Below, piece by piece: positions 52,701-63,700 of a DNA stretch of 64,000 nt; positions within the stretch are counted from its first letter, which is position 1; each line of letters opens with the position of its first letter. Source of the stretch: Glandiceps talaboti (Eukaryota; Hemichordata; Enteropneusta; Spengelidae). The position numbers were made by a program, and so were the translations under genes. Location: contig NC_135566.1 of the NCBI RefSeq assembly GCF_964340395.1, forward strand, positions 16,120,001 to 16,184,000, given 5' to 3'. The notes below the pieces were generated by a model. That model had not been told where the DNA came from and did not search any database. It saw only the letters and a program-made list of their open reading frames with translations.

Positions 52701-53652
52701 AATTGCCTTGTCTTATGTATACACAGGTCAGTCACCAAGGGAAAGGGCTATGTCGTATATGCCAGTGTCGAGATGAAAAAGAACTCCACAAAGTTATGGG
52801 ATGGACAGCGAAACTTGAAGACATGCTTCAGGTAGACATCTTTGAATTGAAGTGAATTGAATTGAATTGAATTGAATTGAATTGAATTGTTTATTCACCA
52901 GATACAAAACAGGATAACATCTAGCTTGACCAGATACAAAACAGGATAACATCTAGCTTCATAAGAATCCATACAAGCTTATATGTGTTTAATCAATATT
53001 ACACATGTTCTGCATCAGGGGATACATTATAGTCAGGCTGTTACTCCTAGAATGTCTGTGAATATATAGAGAATAGATTTAATTTGCTCCAAGAAACCCC
53101 AGGAAATGACATGAAATTTGATATGACTTTTTAGTGTGTGACTCACAGAACCTAAGTATATTACAAGTCTTTCAGGATTGGAAGCATGTACAAGTTCGAG
53201 ACATCAGCCTTTCTTCCAATCCCCAAATTTATAGAGCGATGTTTCAATGTGGCTGGCTCATCTTCCTTGGGCTGGTTCATTAAAAGCAACAATACTCAAT
53301 ACACACACACACAAACACATACTAGTACTACTACACTAAACTAACAAGACTCTTGTTATGGCAAGTAAGTGCTTGATTAGTACGACTGTTTAAAAAAAAT
53401 GTCATATTTTTATTATATTTTTTGACAATGCAGGACTCGTGTTCTTCAGATGAAGAGAATTTTATATCAGAGGAAGAGAAACAGATGTTCTTTGCCAACC
53501 AGAGTAAAGTGTCAATGCAGCGGAAGGAACTGCGAGAGGAACTAAAACAGAGGTTTGACCAGCTTTACCAGCATGGTGACAGTAGTTCAACAGATACTCT
53601 CAAACCCATTACCAATGTTGCTGGTCACATTGGCTCACTGGGCTTTGATTAA
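40883..53652 (+). CDS. GGNBP2: Gametogenetin-binding protein 2, 671 aa
   Basis: Thirteen exons: 40883-40972, 43987-44079, 44612-44721, 46215-46361, 46912-47010, 47322-47432, 47679-47882, 49298-49472, 50168-50422, 50818-51085, 51890-52029, 52727-52831, 53434-53652. All phases agree; 2016 nt gives 671 residues (human about 697). It matches human GGNBP2 from the start (MAKLVAVC, RQIPLTIDDSLT). The Cys-rich conserved core includes LVPCVGCRR-like (about 88-97), FCCECKSKVMRAYNILIGE (about 218-236), LRCCPQERHVHVLC and RRERHAKTIDIAQEEVLTCL (about 286-305). A Lys-rich segment (about 365-385, KKQKKKAKKKSK) may be a nuclear localisation signal. A Cys/Ser-rich linker follows, and then an acidic C-terminal box DSCSSDEENFISEEEKQMF. 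In mammals the protein binds gametogenetin and is needed for spermatogenesis and placental development; its biochemical activity is unclear. Intron 7 contains a copy of the exon 7 end. Poly(A) signal AATAAA at 53701-53706. Confidence 0.96.
42572..42917. repeat. Fold-back element family C, copy 2
   Basis: It runs from AAAGTGGCCATATGGATGAG to AGTCCTCATCCACTTTAATG, with the central TAAAAAGTTTGTTATTGTAC and inverted flanks, as in copy 1. It is in GGNBP2 intron 1. Confidence 0.85.
44255..44580 (+). repeat. Dispersed repeat family A, copy in GGNBP2 intron 2
   Basis: GCACGAGTGCTTGCAGTGTT to TCTCTGGTACATATGTAATA matches 6655-6995. It ends just before the exon 3 acceptor at 44611. Confidence 0.8.
44900..44985 (+). 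repeat. Penelope-like or SINE-like 3' tail (GCTGAAACGTTGG motif)
   Basis: ATGAAGAAAGCCATCTGTGT then AAGGCTGAAACGTTGGAAAA and TAAAGCTATTTTAAACC. The ATGAAG...GGCTGAAACGTTG arrangement resembles the conserved tails of Penelope-like elements. No reverse-transcriptase frame is nearby. Confidence 0.35.
46590..46810. repeat. Fold-back element with 27-bp inverted arms
   Basis: AATGACAAATTCCATAGTTA (46640 on) is inverted as TAACTATGGAATTTGTCATT (ending about 46735), with an outer pair AGCAGTTCAAAGTTTT / AATTTTGAACTGCTTT. The reverse strand of the left arm reads CTGATGAGGATCGTCGACT then GAAAAC, which has the layout of a hammerhead core. It is in GGNBP2 intron 4. Confidence 0.65.
47025..47105 (+). repeat. 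tRNA-like (SINE head) sequence
   Basis: GTGACCGAGCAGGTGGTAGC (A-box-like) is followed after about 35 bp by TCTGGGTTCAAATCTGCCCA (B-box-like), with correct spacing for a tRNA-derived promoter. The acceptor stem is not clearly paired, so it is more likely a SINE head than a tRNA gene. It lies immediately after the exon 5 donor of GGNBP2. Confidence 0.4.
47511..47665 (+). repeat. Diverged tandem duplication in GGNBP2 intron 6
   Basis: GTACATTTAAATAGCAACAT with GCAACAGGTCAGTGTT is followed by GTACATTTAAAAACTTGTGT with GCAACAGGTTATTG; the spacing is about 72 bp. Confidence 0.65.
47884..48180 (+). repeat. Minisatellite ending in a copy of the GGNBP2 exon 7 3' end
   Basis: About six diverged units of roughly 40-50 bp (CATGTGATAAAAACTTTACT, GAGAAATAGAC) follow the exon 7 donor. 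The last unit, 48128-48173, matches exon 7 positions 47823-47868 at 41 of 46 bases, including GTGATACAGAGTTTATT and GCTGAACCA. The earlier units share GTGATA and TTTA with the same exon segment. Confidence 0.85.
48345..48685. repeat. Inverted-repeat element family G, copy 1
   Basis: The left part GCCTTCAGTTTACTAAGATA and right part TAGTAAACCGAAGTCTGGAT are inverted. The interior contains ACACTATCTTGATCACAGGG. It matches 54693-55165 in opposite orientation. It is in GGNBP2 intron 7. Confidence 0.8.
49644..49720. repeat. (TCTG)n(TG)n(AG)n microsatellite
   Basis: TCTG units pass into TG units and then GAGAGA in GGNBP2 intron 8. Confidence 0.95.
49721..49975 (+). repeat. Minisatellite, about 93 bp x 2.7
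   Basis: GGGGTTCAGGC-type starts at about 49729, 49823 and 49913, each followed by GAGGACAAGGT or GACGACAAGGTCAG and GTGTTTTCTTCCTC. It directly abuts the microsatellite. It is in GGNBP2 intron 8. Confidence 0.85.
51459..51521. repeat. (CACACATA)n microsatellite
   Basis: A CA run passes into about six CACACATA octamers, just upstream of a TTTCTTTCAG acceptor-like site in GGNBP2 intron 10. Confidence 0.9.
52150..52480 (+). repeat. GTATGTAGGTCAGTAG minisatellite interrupted by a GAAACGTCG tail
   Basis: Short units with TACAATGTATGTAGGTCAGT occur at 52150-52250 and again, more diverged, at 52375-52480. Between them lies AAAAAGAATATTTATTCGAA then ACGTCGGATTTAACAGC (about 52315-52360), which resembles a Penelope-like element tail. 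It is in GGNBP2 intron 11. Confidence 0.5.
52846..52962. repeat. (GAATT)n and a 33-bp direct duplication
   Basis: About eight GAATT units are followed by GACCAGATACAAAACAGGAT-type sequence present twice in tandem (near 52898 and 52931). It is in GGNBP2 intron 12. Confidence 0.9.
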
Positions 53653-53964
53653 TTTACTGCTTCTCCTTCTCCTTCTTCTTCTTCTTTTTTTAAAATCATC
53701 AATAAACTTGGGTTAAAGCAAATGTACCTGGTACTGCATTGGTTTGGAATGATTGAAAACAAACACCTTTTGGTCTATTCTCCCAACTTAAAATAGTGGC
53801 CACCATTGCAGCTAGAAGTAGCGTATACTGCTTGATGTACATTCTTTTGAGTTTAATTTAATCATCACCTCTGTCCTTCTGTCCTGTAATTAAATTTTGA
53901 AAACATTCAATGAACTATTGGGCTGTATTTACATTCACCTGTCTGTTTAACGTTTGTTTGCTCA

Positions 53965-54256
53965 GGGCTCGAAATTAACAGTATTCCTGTGTCCACAGAC
54001 TACCAATTCTTGTCATGGGGCTACCATAATTTCTAGCTGGTAGCCCACTTAGGCTACTACTGATTATGTGATGGTTTACAAATGTAAAGGATGGAAGATT
54101 TACAGACAAAAAAGTATTTTAATACACATATTTCCAATAGAGGAACTCTGTTTTCAGTTCATGAATATAGGACTACAGGTCACCATCCTTGGGCTACCAA
54201 TTTCTGAAATTGGTAGCCCACTAGGACTACCAAAGAAAACTGTTAATGTTGAGCCC
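53965..54256 (+). repeat. Inverted-repeat element family E, copy 2
   Basis: Termini GGGCTCGAAATTAACAGT and ACTGTTAATGTTGAGCCC are inverted. A subterminal palindrome GGGCTACCAATTTC / GAAATTGGTAGCCC (54191-54204 and 54206-54219) has a single-base loop. It lies about 250 bp beyond the GGNBP2 poly(A) signal. Confidence 0.85.
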
Positions 54257-54692
54257 TGTTATTGTATTTGTTATTAATAATTCTGAAATGATTGTATATC
54301 ATTCATTTACTAGTGTCTTGATCTAAGCATTTACCAGTGTCTGGAGCGACAGTTGCGTGTAGATATTAAAATCCTAATGATCAGGAAGAGAGCTTATTAT
54401 ATTCCTCAAATGATGCATGATCAATTTTATTTTTAAAGAGTCACACTCTCTGATTTTTTAATGATGTGTTACTAATCCGTCAGTCTCAAAATAACTTTTA
54501 GGTTACCTTGTGTGATGTTAGGGAGCACTGTTATGTAAATTTTATGTTTTTATGTAGGAGTAAGAGAGTAGACCAAATGGTGGTTACAATTGGAAAGTGG
54601 CATCATGATAAACAGCAAATGTGATGGAGTGAAGGTCATTGCCTTCATTCATTCATTCATTCATAAACTACTAAGGAAAACTGGTTGAAATT

Positions 54693-55165
54693 GATCCGAC
54701 TGGTAATTGAGACTTCAGTTTCCTAAGCTTAGATATGCGCAAACTAAATATATTGGTCGTCAGTGTGGTAGATTACACAAGTGGGTGATGGATGTTCCTC
54801 TGTTGTGCGATTCTAATCACCCTGTGATCAAGATAGTGTAAACACTGGAAGTCCCAAAACAGTACACTGCAGTGGAATTGTAATAAATGAATGTATAAAG
54901 CACCTGTTCTCCAAAGAGCTAAAGGCATAGACACAGAATAAGAAAATTAGAGGATACAGAGAAACAATTTGAAAACATGGAAGGATATAGAGAGAAGTGT
55001 GTAAGTAAGAGTATCATGGAACTCCGTCAACAAAACTCTGCAAAACCAACGTCCATTCAGTAGCTTATCACTGTTGTATCAACATGTTGCCACAAGAATT
55101 TTAGTTTGTGTCTATCTTAGTAAACCGAAAGACTCAATTACCAGTGTAATAACCGATTCAGAGGT
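54693..55165. repeat. Inverted-repeat element family G, copy 2
   Basis: The left terminus ACTGGTAATTGAGACTTCAG is inverted at the right as CTCAATTACCAGTG. It shares GTGCGATTCTAATCACCCTG and ATCAAGATAGTGTAAACACT with copy 1 on the opposite strand. About 130 bp of extra sequence sits in the middle. Confidence 0.85.
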
Positions 55166-55185
55166 GGTGTGAAGAAGGTACACTG

Positions 55186-55256
55186 AAAAATTCATGATTG
55201 TGCTTCACCACGTTGCTGTCACAGTGGAAGCAACGTGAAGCACAAATAACAATGAA
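55186..55256. repeat. Hairpin-forming inverted repeat
   Basis: GTGCTTCACCACGTTGCT faces AGCAACGTGAAGCAC across 11 bases, with weaker pairing continuing outwards (TTCATGATT / AACAATGAA). Confidence 0.75.
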
Positions 55257-55259
55257 TCT

Positions 55260-56890
55260 CTGTCTGAAGGAGGAACTGTGTTGTTTCTAAATATGCAAGA
55301 TTACTATGTTTGACATAGTTGGCATCGTCGCTTAAACAGTACATACTTAGCATTTACATTGGATAAAGTGGGTGTCATCATTTTCAAGGTAATATTCATT
55401 TACGACTGCTTTGCACAATAGTGTCAACAAGCTAAGACAGACACAACTAGAGCTATTATTTATACATGTAATTGATTACATACATGGATGATAGCAGAGA
55501 AATCAAGCAAATGAAGACAGAAATCCCCCCCCAAAAAAAAAAAAAAAAATGTACAGTAGAAGTCTGCACAAAATGCTGCAAAGTAAACTGAACCATCCAA
55601 GTGTTTGTATTATCATACCAGCTTGTCATTAGTTTTAGTTGGCTCTGTCTTTAGCTTGTAGAAAGTGATCTGGCCAGCGTGATAGTGATAGTTTTTACAA
55701 ACTGGGTATGAAAATGTGCAAGAGTGAAACCATTCAATATTCAGTAGCAGCTAATTATTTTATTAAAGGGTATGTCTTCCCATAGATTTAATTCAACTGT
55801 CACGTTGAATGCTTTAAAACCTACAGAATTGGCATATAGATACTGAATACACTAATATATCAAAAGCTAAAACTTGTCATTGTGAACAGTTTTGCATTTA
55901 CCAGTAAGGCAAAGAAAGAGATGACAATGACAATGAAATTCATACCTGAATATGGATTTATACCAAACTTCTTCTGATATACCAGGAGAACTTCACACCA
56001 TATCGGCAACTTAACATATAGCTGTCGTTTGCCTGTTGCTTTCCCTGCAGTTTGTTTTCAACTTGACTGCTGCATTTGTTGCACATCTCCAGATCTGCTG
56101 TTTATCATGATGAGACTGAACAAGTGCAGGTTGCCTTGGTGAATTACAGTGGGTTTTTTTTTCCAGCTGGACACTCATTTTGGCCATTTTGTTTGTTTGA
56201 CATATCATTTGCCTTGGCACTGATCATATTATATGGCTTTCCCTGAGTTGTGATTGATTGAAAAACTTTGTGTTTCTTTGAAAGTGTTCTTCTCCACATT
56301 AGGGGTAAACAGTTAAAAAGACATCAAAATATTTCTCCACTTCTGCTGTTTAGAACCCCTACATCTGTGCAAAGGATGTGTGTGCTCAATTTATGCTGTC
56401 AATATCTTAAATGCAGCAATTCTGCTGAGGCCATACCGAGTTGTCTCCATGGGAACTGCAAATAAAAATGTGCCGAATGTTAAATCCAGTTAAAATGAAA
56501 TGTGAAATACATACCAAGATGAAAATGAAATCTATGGAAAATGAGATTAATGTACACTATACTCCCGGTGCATGATGGGTAGTCTTCCAAGTGGTTTACG
56601 CACCTAAAGTGAGAAAAAAAAGAAAATTTACTGATTGACCCCAAAATACCTCTATGCTCAAAATGTATTGTATGACGAATGCTTAGATATGTCTATGTTT
56701 GCAGTACAGAATTCATACATATGTATCATCGAATGCAAATAAAATATGTACATGAGAATAGTTTGTTGTGTCATCTTCTGTTTATTTGTTGGTATTGCCA
56801 TCTAACCCTGTATGGTCTTCACCAGTACACTACAAGAATACATGACTAACATGCTATCACCAGACAATGCCTGGACATGACATAACTGTA
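55260..56890. other. Intergenic, no gene seen
   Basis: AT-rich spacer with a C7-A17 tract near 55525. Open frames of 60-70 codons here show no recognisable similarity or codon bias. Confidence 0.4.
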
Positions 56891-56894
56891 ACCC

Positions 56895-57720
56895 ATGCAT
56901 TGCAATCTCACAACCAGACTACATGCATATATATCAGTGGAACAGTACATGAATACAATACATGCATTACAATGTCACAACCAGACTACATGCTGCATAT
57001 ATATCAATGGAACACTACATGAATACAATACATGCATTACAATGTCACAACCAGACTTACATGCTGTATATATATCAATGGGACACTACATGAATACAAT
57101 ACATGCATTACAATGTCACAACCAGACTACATGTGTATATATCAACGGAACACTACATGAATACAATACATGCATTACAATGTCACAACCAGACCTGTAT
57201 ATGAATACAATACATGCATTACAATGTCACAACCAGACTGCATGCTGTATATATCAATGGGACAGTACATGAATACAATACATGCATTACAATGTCACAA
57301 CCAGACTACATGCTGTATATATATCAATGGGACTACATGAATACAATACATGCATTACAATGTCACAACCAGACTACATACTGTATATATCAATGGGACT
57401 ACATGAATACAATACATGCATTACAATGTCACAACCAGACTGCATGCTGTATATGTCAACGGGACACTACATGAATACAATACATGCATTACAATGTCAC
57501 AACCAGACTACATGCTGTATATATCAATGGGACAGTACATGAATACAATACATGCATTACAATGTCACAACCAGACTACATACTGTATATATCAATGGGA
57601 CAGTACATGAATACAATACATGCATTACAATGTCACAACCAGACTACATGCTGTATATATATCAATGGGACTACATGAATACAATACATGCATTGCAATG
57701 TCACAACCAGACTGCATACA
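56895..57720 (+). repeat. 68-bp minisatellite, about 13 units
   Basis: Each unit has ATGAATACAATACATGCATT, ACAATGTCACAACCAGACTA and CTGTATATATCAATGGGAC. Twelve full anchors (56951, 57021, 57092, 57159, 57203, 57271, 57339, 57405, 57473, 57541, 57609, 57677) are spaced mostly 66-71 bp; one unit is shortened to 44 bp. A partial first unit precedes 56951. Successive units shift reading frame, so the open frames across the array are not evidence of coding. Confidence 0.98.
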
Positions 57721-57989
57721 CTAAAATATCACCAGACTATTCAAGTATAGTGCATACCAACTGGTCAGTACATACAACCTGCAAAAATACACTGGTGCAT
57801 TTTGCTTGCTTTTAGTAAGCAATGAGACAAGGTTCGTACAGAGACATACAAGTGCCTTACTTATCAAAACATAAATACCACATGAGCGTGGATCCTAGCA
57901 TGACTCTGTTTACTGGTATAACATGCTGCAATGTTATAACATTGACTCGGTACTAAATACAACAGTCATACATATGTGACTTTGACCTT

Positions 57990-58560
57990 TCTTTAGTGGT
58001 AAAAAGGAAACCATATTTGTGATTCACACATTTTGTCTCATCCAAAAGTTTGATGCATACGGATACCTTCAAGTGTCTACTCCATCAAATTATCAATGTT
58101 AAAATTTTCAACGGGGCCTTAAGCTTTGACCTTGACCGACATTGTCAAGGTCAAATAGTCACAAATTGTCTTCCTTAGCATAACTCAAGATGTTGAATAC
58201 ACAGAGACTCAAATCAAGTGTCTACATATCAGCAAAAGTAAATTTTCTTTTTGTACATTGACATTTGACCTTGACCATCTTCAAGGTCAAAGTGCAAATT
58301 ACGAATTAATCTGTGAAGTTTTGAATCTAGAGACACCATTCAAATGTCTGCATCTATATTTATAAAATTAAGCTTTCAGCTGGACACTAAGCTTGACCTT
58401 GACCTGCATCTTCAAGGTCAAATAGTAGATTCAATAACTTTGGAAGTTTTATACCGAGAGACCCCATGTAAGTTTGTACACCCAGATTGTATGTGGTACG
58501 CTTTCTAGTCAGTCATTGAATTTTGACCTTGAAGTTCAAGTTCAAATTTAAATTATTTGC
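57990..58560. repeat. Diverged repeat with TGACCTTGACC and TCAAGGTCA motifs
   Basis: Four blocks, near 58127, 58265, 58391 and 58521, carry TTGACCTTGACC followed closely by TCAAGGTCAAA (degraded in the fourth). The spacing is about 125-140 bp. Similar motif repeats occur widely in marine invertebrate genomes (from memory, not checked). Confidence 0.65.
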
Positions 58561-58884
58561 ACAAGAACTTGGCCATACAACAAACCAGTTTGATGGCTAC
58601 ATCTCAATTACTATGAAGGCTTGTCTATTTATTGTTCAAATCCAGGCCCATACAAAAAGGAAAAAATGTAAATAATTATGCAAATACAAAAACTGTCTCA
58701 GACCAAAGTTATGCTGTAATGTCATGACCTGTATGTACAAAGTGAAACAAATATCCGCAGATCAAGTTTCATTTTTCATTCAAGTATCTGCACTGAGTCC
58801 TTGGTACCAGAGATCATATACAGATTCCATTTTATCATACTGCTAATGGGGTTGTCACCACTCCTCCTCTAGCAACTCATATTG

Positions 58885-58950
58885 ATGAGGGCCCCTTAGG
58901 TCACTCGTATTTTCCTTGGCTGAATAAAGAAAAATATTGGGGGATAGTAT
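58885..58950 (+). repeat. Dispersed repeat, second copy of the 20985 element
   Basis: TAGGTCACTCGTATTTTCCT then TGGCTGAATAAAGAAAAATA; nearly identical to 21024-21075. Confidence 0.7.
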
Positions 58951-59054
58951 CTAATTATTTTGCAGACATGTCTAAGAAGCTTCAGTTGCTGCATTGAATT
59001 TGTGAGACACATAATAGATAAAATGCTATTTTATTTCACAACAAATAATAAAAA

Positions 59055-59285
59055 TCATTACATATGTACCGGAGCTTACTTGCACCACTGCTTGCACATA
59101 CTGCTAGTGTTCACTGCAGTGCAATACTGAAAACATTATCACATGCAAATTATATGCAAATGAGGACATGATCATTCGTTCTCCATGAAAGTGGGTGATT
59201 GCATAGTGTCGTTTTTATGAAATTTTTTTTTCTTCAAATAAACATATGTAATATAAACAGAACCCCATGACGCATGAGTGCTAGC
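59055..59285 (-). repeat. Dispersed repeat family A, inverted copy
   Basis: ATTACATATGTACCGGAG with GCAATACTGAAAACATTATC is the reverse complement of the right half of the 6596 copy. Confidence 0.7.
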
Positions 59286-59289
59286 AATT

Positions 59290-59625
59290 ATATGAACTCC
59301 TTGTTCGGAACTCAATAAATTGCAAAACATTTTTTATTGTTTGTTATTGTACGTACAATAAACTTTTTACACACTTAATTTTTTAGTTTTTTGCAATCTA
59401 TTGAGTTACTAACATAGACTCAGTGTATGCTGTTTTACATTGTATTTCCAAATAAAACATGAAATCAATCAATCTTTATTGCATAACAACATGCCATAGC
59501 AAGCATGGTAAAAGTATACAAAAATAATATACAGATATAAAGTGAATACAATAAGGTTAGTTATAAGTCAAAAATCAAAAATAAATTACCCATTTGTCAT
59601 CCATATGGCCATTTTAACCATGTTA
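59290..59625. repeat. Fold-back element family C, copy 3, truncated and interrupted
   Basis: AACTCAATAAATTGCAAAAC, GTTATTGTACGTACAATAAA and ATTTGTCATCCATATGGCC match copies 1 and 2. A block of about 105 bp beginning AATCAATCAATCTTTATTGC (about 59463-59567) is absent from the other copies. Confidence 0.75.
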
Positions 59626-60479
59626 ATTATTTTTGCATAATTTTGCATATATATTTGCATAAAAGAAAATTAAATGGGAAGAAGAGTAATTTAAAGACTG
59701 ATTTGACATTATAATATAAAGAGTTTCCGATACCCTGTTAATATATTAGTCTCATTTCTGATTTTTGTAAAAGTGATGAGGAACATCCTAAAAAAATAAT
59801 AACTAAAACATTGAAATATAGGAAATCAAAATTGACCCTATTTGCCAGATCATCCCCATTAGCATTTTTTTATGGTTCTCTGAAATAGTTATGTATTTGT
59901 AGTCGATGGACGAAGTTCATATGAAAAAAAAAAAATTTCAAAATGTGTGGTCAGTAACTTGTACCACTATTTATTCTTGTAATGATATTTCAGTAAATAG
60001 CAACATTATTATTGTTTTCGTCACATATACACATACGATGTTGGTTATCTCCAGGTTTTTGCAAAATAACCTTCAATCCCTGGGTTTGTTACCATGGAAA
60101 TGGGTATGTAGACCTTACGTCAAGAAGAGGTGGTTAAGAACCATACATATTAAAGCATATTCTTCCGCACAAGTAGTCCCGATAACTGTATCATCAAATC
60201 AGGTGTTTTCAAAAGTTTGATTACACCAGATATTATCAATTCTTAAAGACTGTAACAATAAACGTTAAAAACTGCACTTTTGGTGCCAGAATAAAGATGC
60301 GATTTCAAGTTTCCACTGGTTCCGTCGAAAAATGATGTTTACGTTATGGCTGCAACTCTGGTGTTCATGTGCAGCATATATATATTGGAGATATAATAGG
60401 GCTAATGTACATAGTAGAAGAACTAATAATATCATTCGTGTTATGTCATAAAATCAGCAAGAATATCAACCCAGTTGGA

Positions 60480-60672
60480 GTGTAGAAGCGGTCTCCAGGG
60501 CTTTCCATCGCACTTCCTGTCCTTTCGTGTAGCGTATGTATATGACAACCTAGCCAACTCCGGAACTACTTTAATGTTGGCGGGCGCAGCCATCTTGATT
60601 TACAGTGAAGAAATCCTGATACAGGTATTCGCAGAATCCATCTGAATCGCTGCTTAAAATCTACCATCCACC
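60480..60672 (+). promoter_or_regulatory. Candidate 14-3-3 epsilon promoter and 5' UTR
   Basis: It contains ACTTCCTG (ETS-like), TTGGCGGG (60577-60584, E2F-like) and GCCATCTTG (60589-60597, inverse of the YY1 core AAGATGGC). No TATA box is visible. The start codon context ACCATGGCG is a near-ideal Kozak sequence. Confidence 0.55.
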
Positions 60673-60736
60673 ATGGCGGACAGAGAAGACTATGTTTACC
60701 AAGCTAAATTAGCTGAACAGGCAGAGAGATATGATG
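60673..60736 (+). CDS. YWHAE: 14-3-3 epsilon, first coding exon (partial gene)
   Basis: The exon encodes MADREDYVYQAKLAEQAERY followed by D and one base of the next codon, then a GGTAAG donor at 60736. The residues after the initiator (ADRED-VYQAKLAEQAERYD) match the epsilon class, whose human protein starts with a DDRED variant, better than zeta or other isoforms. 14-3-3 proteins are dimeric adaptors that bind phosphoserine/threonine motifs in the cytosol. This exon forms most of helix A, part of the dimer interface. The rest of the gene is not in the window: I saw no exon 2 (an EMVESMKKV-like frame) before 64000, so intron 1 exceeds 3.2 kb. Confidence 0.9.
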
Positions 60737-63700
60737 GTAAGATGCTCCTAACTGTCTACCGGCTATATAAGTCGATCGTAGTAGGATCTGTCATTGCCTT
60801 AACATAGCAAGTGAAGGCAGATATGTATATTTTGATATAGGTCAGGATTTTTAATAAATCTAAGAATATTTGGGTAATTTCAACTATTAGCGGTTAGTTT
60901 AATGTATTCCAATATAAAGTATACCATTGCCACGATGTAATCGATAATTTTAGCGTGTTGTTCAGTCGGTAATCGTGTCATCAAATCGTGTGTGAACGAG
61001 TTGTAGAACAGTTTCGGTACGGCACCGTCGCCATGTTGAATTTGAATATGAATCATGCCCGTGTCATGAACTACCAGGAAATGAGAAATTATGTTCGAAA
61101 CACTCCTTCTTTGATGTGTTTGCCTCCTTTCAAACATATAACATGAAACTAATGCTTCTGTGTAACAAAATAGACAGTATTGTTCATGGGCCTGTATATT
61201 TACTTGGGAATATTCAACTGTGTGATCACAACTGTAAACGTAAAAATTATCGTTCCGACATGAACGATCGTGCTTGATTCGTTGTCATAAAATGAGAGAA
61301 AATGTTAAACATTATTTATGTGTAGAGTAATCGATGATTCAAAATCGTCGCTTGTTGAGCCTGGTGTTCTTGAATTTTATTACGGGATAACACTCTTGGT
61401 CTAGTATTTACAGAAAGTGAGAATGGATACCTGGCTTTGTGAAATGCAGACGGGGTAGAGTGATTGGGCGGTGGTCGCTTTTAGGAAAAAAAAATCAATG
61501 TGTCATCAAACCGCTTATAACTGGACATGTTTGCTTTGTTCTCCGATAAAGAATTCCTTATAACCGTACGTCTTTATATTAGATAATAACTGCTGATACA
61601 ATAGTTGGTGTCACCCAATAGGGACAGGGAGGTCACTGTCAAGACTTGTTGGGTCCATATTGTCTTCAGAATTACGTATTCACCACATCACACCCCATGA
61701 TGTGTACTTGCCTCGAGAGCATTTACATGAATGGACTGTACTGTCTATCGGAAAACTAATAACATTAGTGAATAGCAATTTAATGATTATGATGTAATGG
61801 TCCAAAATAACAGGATTCATAGCTATTTGTGTGTGCAAGCCACAGAAGTGTCTTGTTTGAAAGGAAATCATTATTTGAAATATTGATTCTGATGCCATTG
61901 CTACAGTGTATCTTCCCTCATTTTGAGCTTACTGTGTATTGTCATTATTTGACATTAATAGCTTTATTTTTTTCAAATCTTAGAAGAACCTAAACAATGA
62001 TTTCGCAAATGTAAAACCCATATATGTTGTGTTATTGTGATGTTCGATAGATAAAAAGCTTTTCCTGACCGCTGCTTGGTTTGTATCCTTGAATATGGCT
62101 CAGTTATGGGAACATAAATTTTTACATCAAACAGGAACATGAAGTGAATTACTGGCATGAATAATTAATGGCACTGTTTGCTTCTTTTTGTGTGTGTGTG
62201 TGTGTCCTGTTTTGTTCAGCTATTGATTTAATTGATTACTCACTGTACATTGATATTGAACTTGGAACAGAAAAAAACATACTAGATAGGAATGATTTAT
62301 ATTGAAAATAACAACCTTTTTTTTACTTTTCTCTTTTGCCACCAAAGTCATTTTAGACCTCTACAGATAAAAATATATACGAGAACAATGCAAATTATTG
62401 CAATGAATTGCTATTGTTTTGTGTATTGGTTGGATTGTTTGCAACATGTACATGAAGTATTGTTACTTGACAAACACATGAAAATTGAAAGAAACTAATT
62501 TTATTTTTGGCCACCAAAGTCATTTTAGATGTCTAAAGATTAAAAATATAATGTATTAGTTTAATTGTTTGCAACATGTTGTACTACTGTTCCTTGATAA
62601 ACACAATGAAGTTTAGCAATATAAACAATGATGGTTTACAAAGATCAACCATTGAATGCCCATCACAAAAAGAACTGTGCTTTCAGGATGTAAGATGTAT
62701 GTATGATGAATATGGCAACTCATTTCCATGTTAATTAACAAATTCTCATGCAGGAATGTTTGCCTGACATGCATCCTTGTTAAATTTGCATTTTTTTGGA
62801 AAAGGAAATTATTGTTATCCCGTTCCCTCCCTTGCCTTTACATGTCAAGATTTTTACCTAGCTGTCTGAGGTGAAGATGAAATTGACTGACCTTGTTGAA
62901 TTTTATATAACCTGTCCAGGCCTAATGCAGTTATTTTTATTGTCCAAGTAGTGGTGCCTATTAAAGTTGCCATTGTTAAATGTTCACTTGTGTGTATTTA
63001 CTTGTGAAAATATAAAGATGATAACACCTACCTACTGTATTTATCATTCACATCCAACTACAAAACCAATGTACAAGCTGGAGGGACTGTTGCCATGGAA
63101 CAGTCTGGGTACTGGACTATCCAACATAAATGTTGTTGGGTGACAATCAATAAATACTCGATTTGTGCTTGTTTCTCGTTTCCCCATTTAACATTTTGTT
63201 TTAAATGTCCCAGTAGTAATATTTGCACTTTTCAGACATTGTTATGACTCATTGAAATTCCTAGAGGCAGGTCTAAATATAGTCTACTTATTGTGTCATT
63301 TATACTTGTCATTTGTTTTCAGATTTGAAGTCAATCTCATTTTCTACAGTGTTCATTTTGTCATTCTTTACAAATTGCCATGTATTACTGATATCTGTAT
63401 GAATGAAGACTAAGAGTAGTTCATATCCTCAGCTGACCTTCAAATATACATGTATACTTCAATCTAGTCTATCACCTGATCAGTAGCACAGCTGTTCAGC
63501 TTGGCCAATATTACACATTTGAACTGTAGTAGGATATTACCAACCAATTCCAGACATGTTTTGATGTTGGAGCAGCTATTTGCATGTAGTGTTTTTGATT
63601 TCTATTACCCAACTCATCAATCTGAAGGAATTTCAACCAACTTCAATTTGCCATTAGTAAGCGTGTGCCTGATATCTAGGCAACAAGATTTGCTCTGGAT

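Noticed and set aside
56895-57815. Overlapping repeat-protein-like ORFs of 64-125 codons
   Set aside because: The same DNA repeat appears in different frames in successive ORFs because the 68-bp unit is not a multiple of three; no splice or start context.
60880-61137. 85-codon minus-strand ORF in 14-3-3 epsilon intron 1
   Set aside because: No recognisable domain and no support beyond length; it lies in the region just downstream of the promoter, where stops are less frequent.
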